Assembly (NCBI GenBank): GCA_002684935.1
Contig: NYWC01000056.1
Location: 22,169 to 29,281 of the forward strand
Direction of reading: 5' to 3'
DNA: 7,113 bases
Source of the DNA: Gammaproteobacteria bacterium
GTDB taxonomy: Bacteria; Pseudomonadota; Gammaproteobacteria; Pseudomonadales; Pseudohongiellaceae
A program made the translations under genes and the position numbers. Under the pieces are notes generated by a model. The model had not been told where the DNA came from, made no database searches, and saw nothing but the letters and a program-made list of their open reading frames with translations. This document shows, piece by piece, positions 4,760-7,113 of the stretch (its first letter is position 1; each line of letters begins with the position of its first letter).

Positions 4760-5697
4760 AATATATTGATGTAACTCTCAGAGATGGTGGACACCAAAAT
4801 GGCTTTAATTGGCCATTCGAATTTGTTGAACGATATTTGAAGTCCGTAAATTCATTTAAAGAAATCGACTTTGTGGAATTAGGATATTGGAAGCAACGCG
4901 GTAAGTTTGATGGGCCATTTTACTCTATAGACGAAGAGTTACTTTCCTTGGCATGTCAGATATCCAAGAAAAAACTCTCGGTCATGGTCGACTACCATTA
5001 CTGTTCTCATAATGTTGAGGATTTCCCAAACAAGAATAATTTTCCTGAATTAGGATTAATTAGGGTTTGCTTACGTAAAGAGGATATTGCAGAAGGATGT
5101 AAATTTGTAAAAGAACTTAAAAAATTTACTAACTGTAAATTAAGTATAAATATTTTTAACATAACCAACTACGATGAAATTGACTTAGTATCTGCATGTG
5201 ACGCTGCGGCTCGAACAAATGCGGATTTCATGTATTTTGCTGATACTCACGGCAGTCTGGACCTTGCTGAGAACTTGGAATTGTTTAAACGATTCACGAA
5301 ATTAATCAAAGAATCAGGTCTGATACCTGGGCTCCATCTGCATGATCACTCGGGCAAAGCTTATTTCAACTATCGTAATCTTGGTAATGCTGGTTTCTCT
5401 GCAACGGACGTTTCGCTTGGAGGGGTAGGGAAGGGTCTGGGCAACCTTAAATTAGAATATATATTTGATCTTCGCGGTAGGGAGCATATATTGGATCATC
5501 TAATTTTAGACCAAGAATTATTTCATATGCCATCCGGGCCTTATGGTATTTTGACGGCAAGGGACAGCATTACCGATCACTATGCGGTGGAAGCCGAGCG
5601 CATTGGGCTAAACCCAAGCCAATTCGCTAAAGGTTTAGAAAGAATTAAGGGTCCTTCAAAAGATAATTATGATAAGAAAGTATTAAGTGGTGAATAA
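4756..5697 (+). CDS. DRE-TIM (HMGL/DmpG-like) metal-dependent aldolase
   Basis: 313-residue TIM-barrel enzyme of the HMGL-like family, which includes 4-hydroxy-2-oxovalerate aldolase (DmpG), HMG-CoA lyase and isopropylmalate synthase. The signature DVTLRDGGHQ (5-14) supplies Arg9 and metal ligand Asp10, with His13 at the position of the DmpG catalytic His (LRDGMH). VELGYW (40-45), ADTHGSL (162-168), the metal-binding HLHDH (194-198) and the glycine loop SLGGVGKGLGN (220-230) follow in family order, so the active site looks intact. DmpG is about 345 residues; this protein is slightly short at the C-terminus. No acylating dehydrogenase partner (DmpF) or catechol-pathway gene is present. It lies between a CMP-sugar synthetase and a glycosyltransferase, so a role in making or cleaving a 2-keto acid sugar is inferred. 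Composition is uneven, with only 8 G+C in 5101-5160 but 30 in 5401-5460. The exact reaction is unknown. Confidence 0.85.
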   Translation: MKYIDVTLRDGGHQNGFNWPFEFVERYLKSVNSFKEIDFVELGYWKQRGKFDGPFYSIDEELLSLACQISKKKLSVMVDYHYCSHNVEDFPNKNNFPELGLIRVCLRKEDIAEGCKFVKELKKFTNCKLSINIFNITNYDEIDLVSACDAAARTNADFMYFADTHGSLDLAENLELFKRFTKLIKESGLIPGLHLHDHSGKAYFNYRNLGNAGFSATDVSLGGVGKGLGNLKLEYIFDLRGREHILDHLILDQELFHMPSGPYGILTARDSITDHYAVEAERIGLNPSQFAKGLERIKGPSKDNYDKKVLSGE

Positions 5698-7113
5698 CAA
5701 AAAAAAACAAATTAGCTCTAGCCCTTCCCAAGAACAAGTCAGCGAGGTATTGGATCTCTATAAGAGCGGGAGATTTAGCGGAGCTGAAGCACTCGCGATA
5801 TCCATAACGAAAGAATTCCCTCGGCATCAGTTTGGCTGGAAGGCGCTCGGTGCCATATACGGGCAGTGGGGAAGAATTGCGGATTCATTATTGCCAAGCC
5901 AGACTTCTGCCCAATTAGCACCACAAGATGCTCAGGCTCACTATAATTTGGGTATTACGCTAAAGAAACTGGAAAGACTCGACGAAGCTGAAGAAAGCTA
6001 TAAGAGAGCGATTGTGTTGATGCCAGACCATGTCGAAGCTCACTACAACTTAGGTACTACTCTTAGATTGCTGGGCAGATTAGAGGAGGCCGAGGAAAGC
6101 TATAAAAAAGCTATATCACTGAAGCCCGAGCATACAGAAGCCCTCAATAACTTAGGTAATACGCTACAAGAACTTGGGAGATTAGACGAAGCTGAAGCAA
6201 GCTATAAACAAGCGCTGACGTTGAAACCTGACTATGCTGACGTCCACTACAACTTAAGTTTCTCCCTCCTCAACGCCGATAGGTTAAAAGAAGGGCTAGA
6301 TGAGTATGAATGGCGTTGGAAATTGGCTAAGAACAAGTCTTCGCGTCGACTTTTCCTGCAGCCTTTGTGGGATGGGGAAAAAAGCCTGCATGGCAAGAGA
6401 ATTCTCCTTTGGTCTGAACAAGGAATTGGAGATACCTTAAACTGGTCTTCCTGCCTGCCGCTAATGGCTTCGCTGGCTGGTCACACTATTTTGGAATGCC
6501 AGGAAAAAATTGTTCCTCTGTTGGCGCGCTCCTTCCCAAATATTGAGATAAAGCCTGAAGATAGGAGCATGGATTCAAGGCGGGATGATTTTGATTTCCA
6601 CCTGCCGATGGGCAGTCTGTATAGGCACTGCATTGCAAACATCGGTCAGAACTTAAATATCGATGCCTATCTTATTCCGGACCCGGTTCGAACCCAATTT
6701 TGGCGGGACCGCCTAGGCTCGTTAGGGAACGGTCCTTATGTTGGTATCAGCTGGAAAAGTTCCAAGATGTCCCCTTTCCGTCTTAAACATTATCCCCCTA
6801 TTTCTGAGTGGTCTAGCGTGCTTACCGTCCCTGATATCACTTTTGTCAATCTGCAGTATTCGGACTTTGCAGATGATTTGATAGACATTAAAAAAGACAT
6901 TGGGGTGACAGTGCACAACTTTGATGATCTAGATCAGTACAATAACGTTGATGATGTAGCCGCCCTTTGTGCGGCACTTGATATGGTTGTGTCAGCGAAG
7001 GTGACGCCGCTTATATTTTCATCAGCGGTTGGAACGCCTACGAAAGTTGCCAACTGGCGGCAAAGTCTCTGGAATAGTGTTTTAACTAATCCAGTTTGTT
7101 CGTCTGCTGAATT
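5687..7113 (+). CDS. TPR glycosyltransferase, candidate flagellin/protein glycosyltransferase (3' end cut by window)
   Basis: Two GTG codons (5687, 5690) follow an in-frame TAA (5684), so translation must start there, overlapping the aldolase gene by 8-11 bases; AAGAAAG (5674-5680) is a weak ribosome site. About 475 codons are visible. Order: a short N-terminal helical region with FPRHQFGWKALGA (44-56), three perfect 34-residue TPR units (about 81-182) with a degenerate fourth, then a GT-B-like transferase region with WSEQGIGDTL (242-251), FHLPMGSL (304-311), VGISWKS (352-358) and DMVVSAKVTPL (432-442). This architecture is common in proteins beside flagellin loci, and Caulobacter FlmG is a TPR flagellin glycosyltransferase using a CMP-sugar. 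TPRs usually bind the acceptor protein. The canonical Asp-x4-His segment near the C-terminus is not present. The relic at 3403-3516 predicts that about 38 codons are missing here, total near 513. Acceptor and donor are inferred. Confidence 0.85.
   Translation, partial: MVNNKKKQISSSPSQEQVSEVLDLYKSGRFSGAEALAISITKEFPRHQFGWKALGAIYGQWGRIADSLLPSQTSAQLAPQDAQAHYNLGITLKKLERLDEAEESYKRAIVLMPDHVEAHYNLGTTLRLLGRLEEAEESYKKAISLKPEHTEALNNLGNTLQELGRLDEAEASYKQALTLKPDYADVHYNLSFSLLNADRLKEGLDEYEWRWKLAKNKSSRRLFLQPLWDGEKSLHGKRILLWSEQGIGDTLNWSSCLPLMASLAGHTILECQEKIVPLLARSFPNIEIKPEDRSMDSRRDDFDFHLPMGSLYRHCIANIGQNLNIDAYLIPDPVRTQFWRDRLGSLGNGPYVGISWKSSKMSPFRLKHYPPISEWSSVLTVPDITFVNLQYSDFADDLIDIKKDIGVTVHNFDDLDQYNNVDDVAALCAALDMVVSAKVTPLIFSSAVGTPTKVANWRQSLWNSVLTNPVCSSAE
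5927..6232 (+). repeat. Three 102-base tandem units encoding TPR motifs
   Basis: Units 5927-6028, 6029-6130 and 6131-6232 each encode 34 residues with the TPR pattern (HYNLG or LNNLG, then RLDEAE or RLEEAE, SYKxA, LxP). A fourth, diverged unit starts at 6233 (VHYNLS, RLKEGLDEYEWRW). DNA similarity between units is visible but not perfect, so copy number could vary between strains by recombination. Confidence 0.8.

Noticed and set aside
1..7113. CRISPR array, tRNA or rRNA genes, phage or transposase genes
   Set aside because: No regularly spaced short repeats, cloverleaf sequence, rRNA segment or transposase motif was found on reading both strands.

Overview
The window looks like part of a polar-flagellum or flagellin-glycosylation region of a gammaproteobacterium, probably marine or aquatic. 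That placement is an inference from two sigma-54 activators that resemble the flagellar regulators FleQ/FlrA and FleR/FlrC, a pair typical of gammaproteobacterial polar flagellar clusters. The species cannot be named from the sequence.

Left half, minus strand: a FleQ/FlrA-like sigma-54 activator (1569-2723) is followed, after a 534-base gap, by a FleR/FlrC-like activator (1034 to beyond the left edge). Both start directly at the AAA+ domain and have no receiver domain. In-frame stops upstream show that none was lost by a mis-called start. The sensor kinase (FleS/FlrB) that normally sits between such genes is not recognisable.

Middle, 2724-4066: about 1.3 kb without an intact gene, and it looks like a decay zone. 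It holds a broken C-terminal fragment of a TPR glycosyltransferase (about 3225-3519), roughly 80% identical in its best part to the intact gene at the right edge. Two degenerate direct-repeat blocks lie on either side of it, the right one forming an 89-base imperfect palindrome. A TATCCGCC repeat family and a possible second gene relic complete the zone.

Right half, plus strand: three overlapping genes form one translation unit. They encode a divergent acylneuraminate-type cytidylyltransferase, a DRE-TIM (HMGL/DmpG-like) aldolase, and a TPR glycosyltransferase that runs off the right edge. All three use non-ATG starts. The two small enzymes are much richer in A+T than their neighbours, which suggests acquisition.

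Working model (inference): the aldolase builds or trims a 2-keto acid sugar, the cytidylyltransferase activates it with CTP, and the TPR protein recognises an acceptor such as flagellin and transfers the sugar. The two receiver-less activators could set expression of this or of nearby flagellar genes. The most unusual part is the coupling of an HMGL-type aldolase, rather than a NeuB-type synthase, to a CMP-sugar synthetase.
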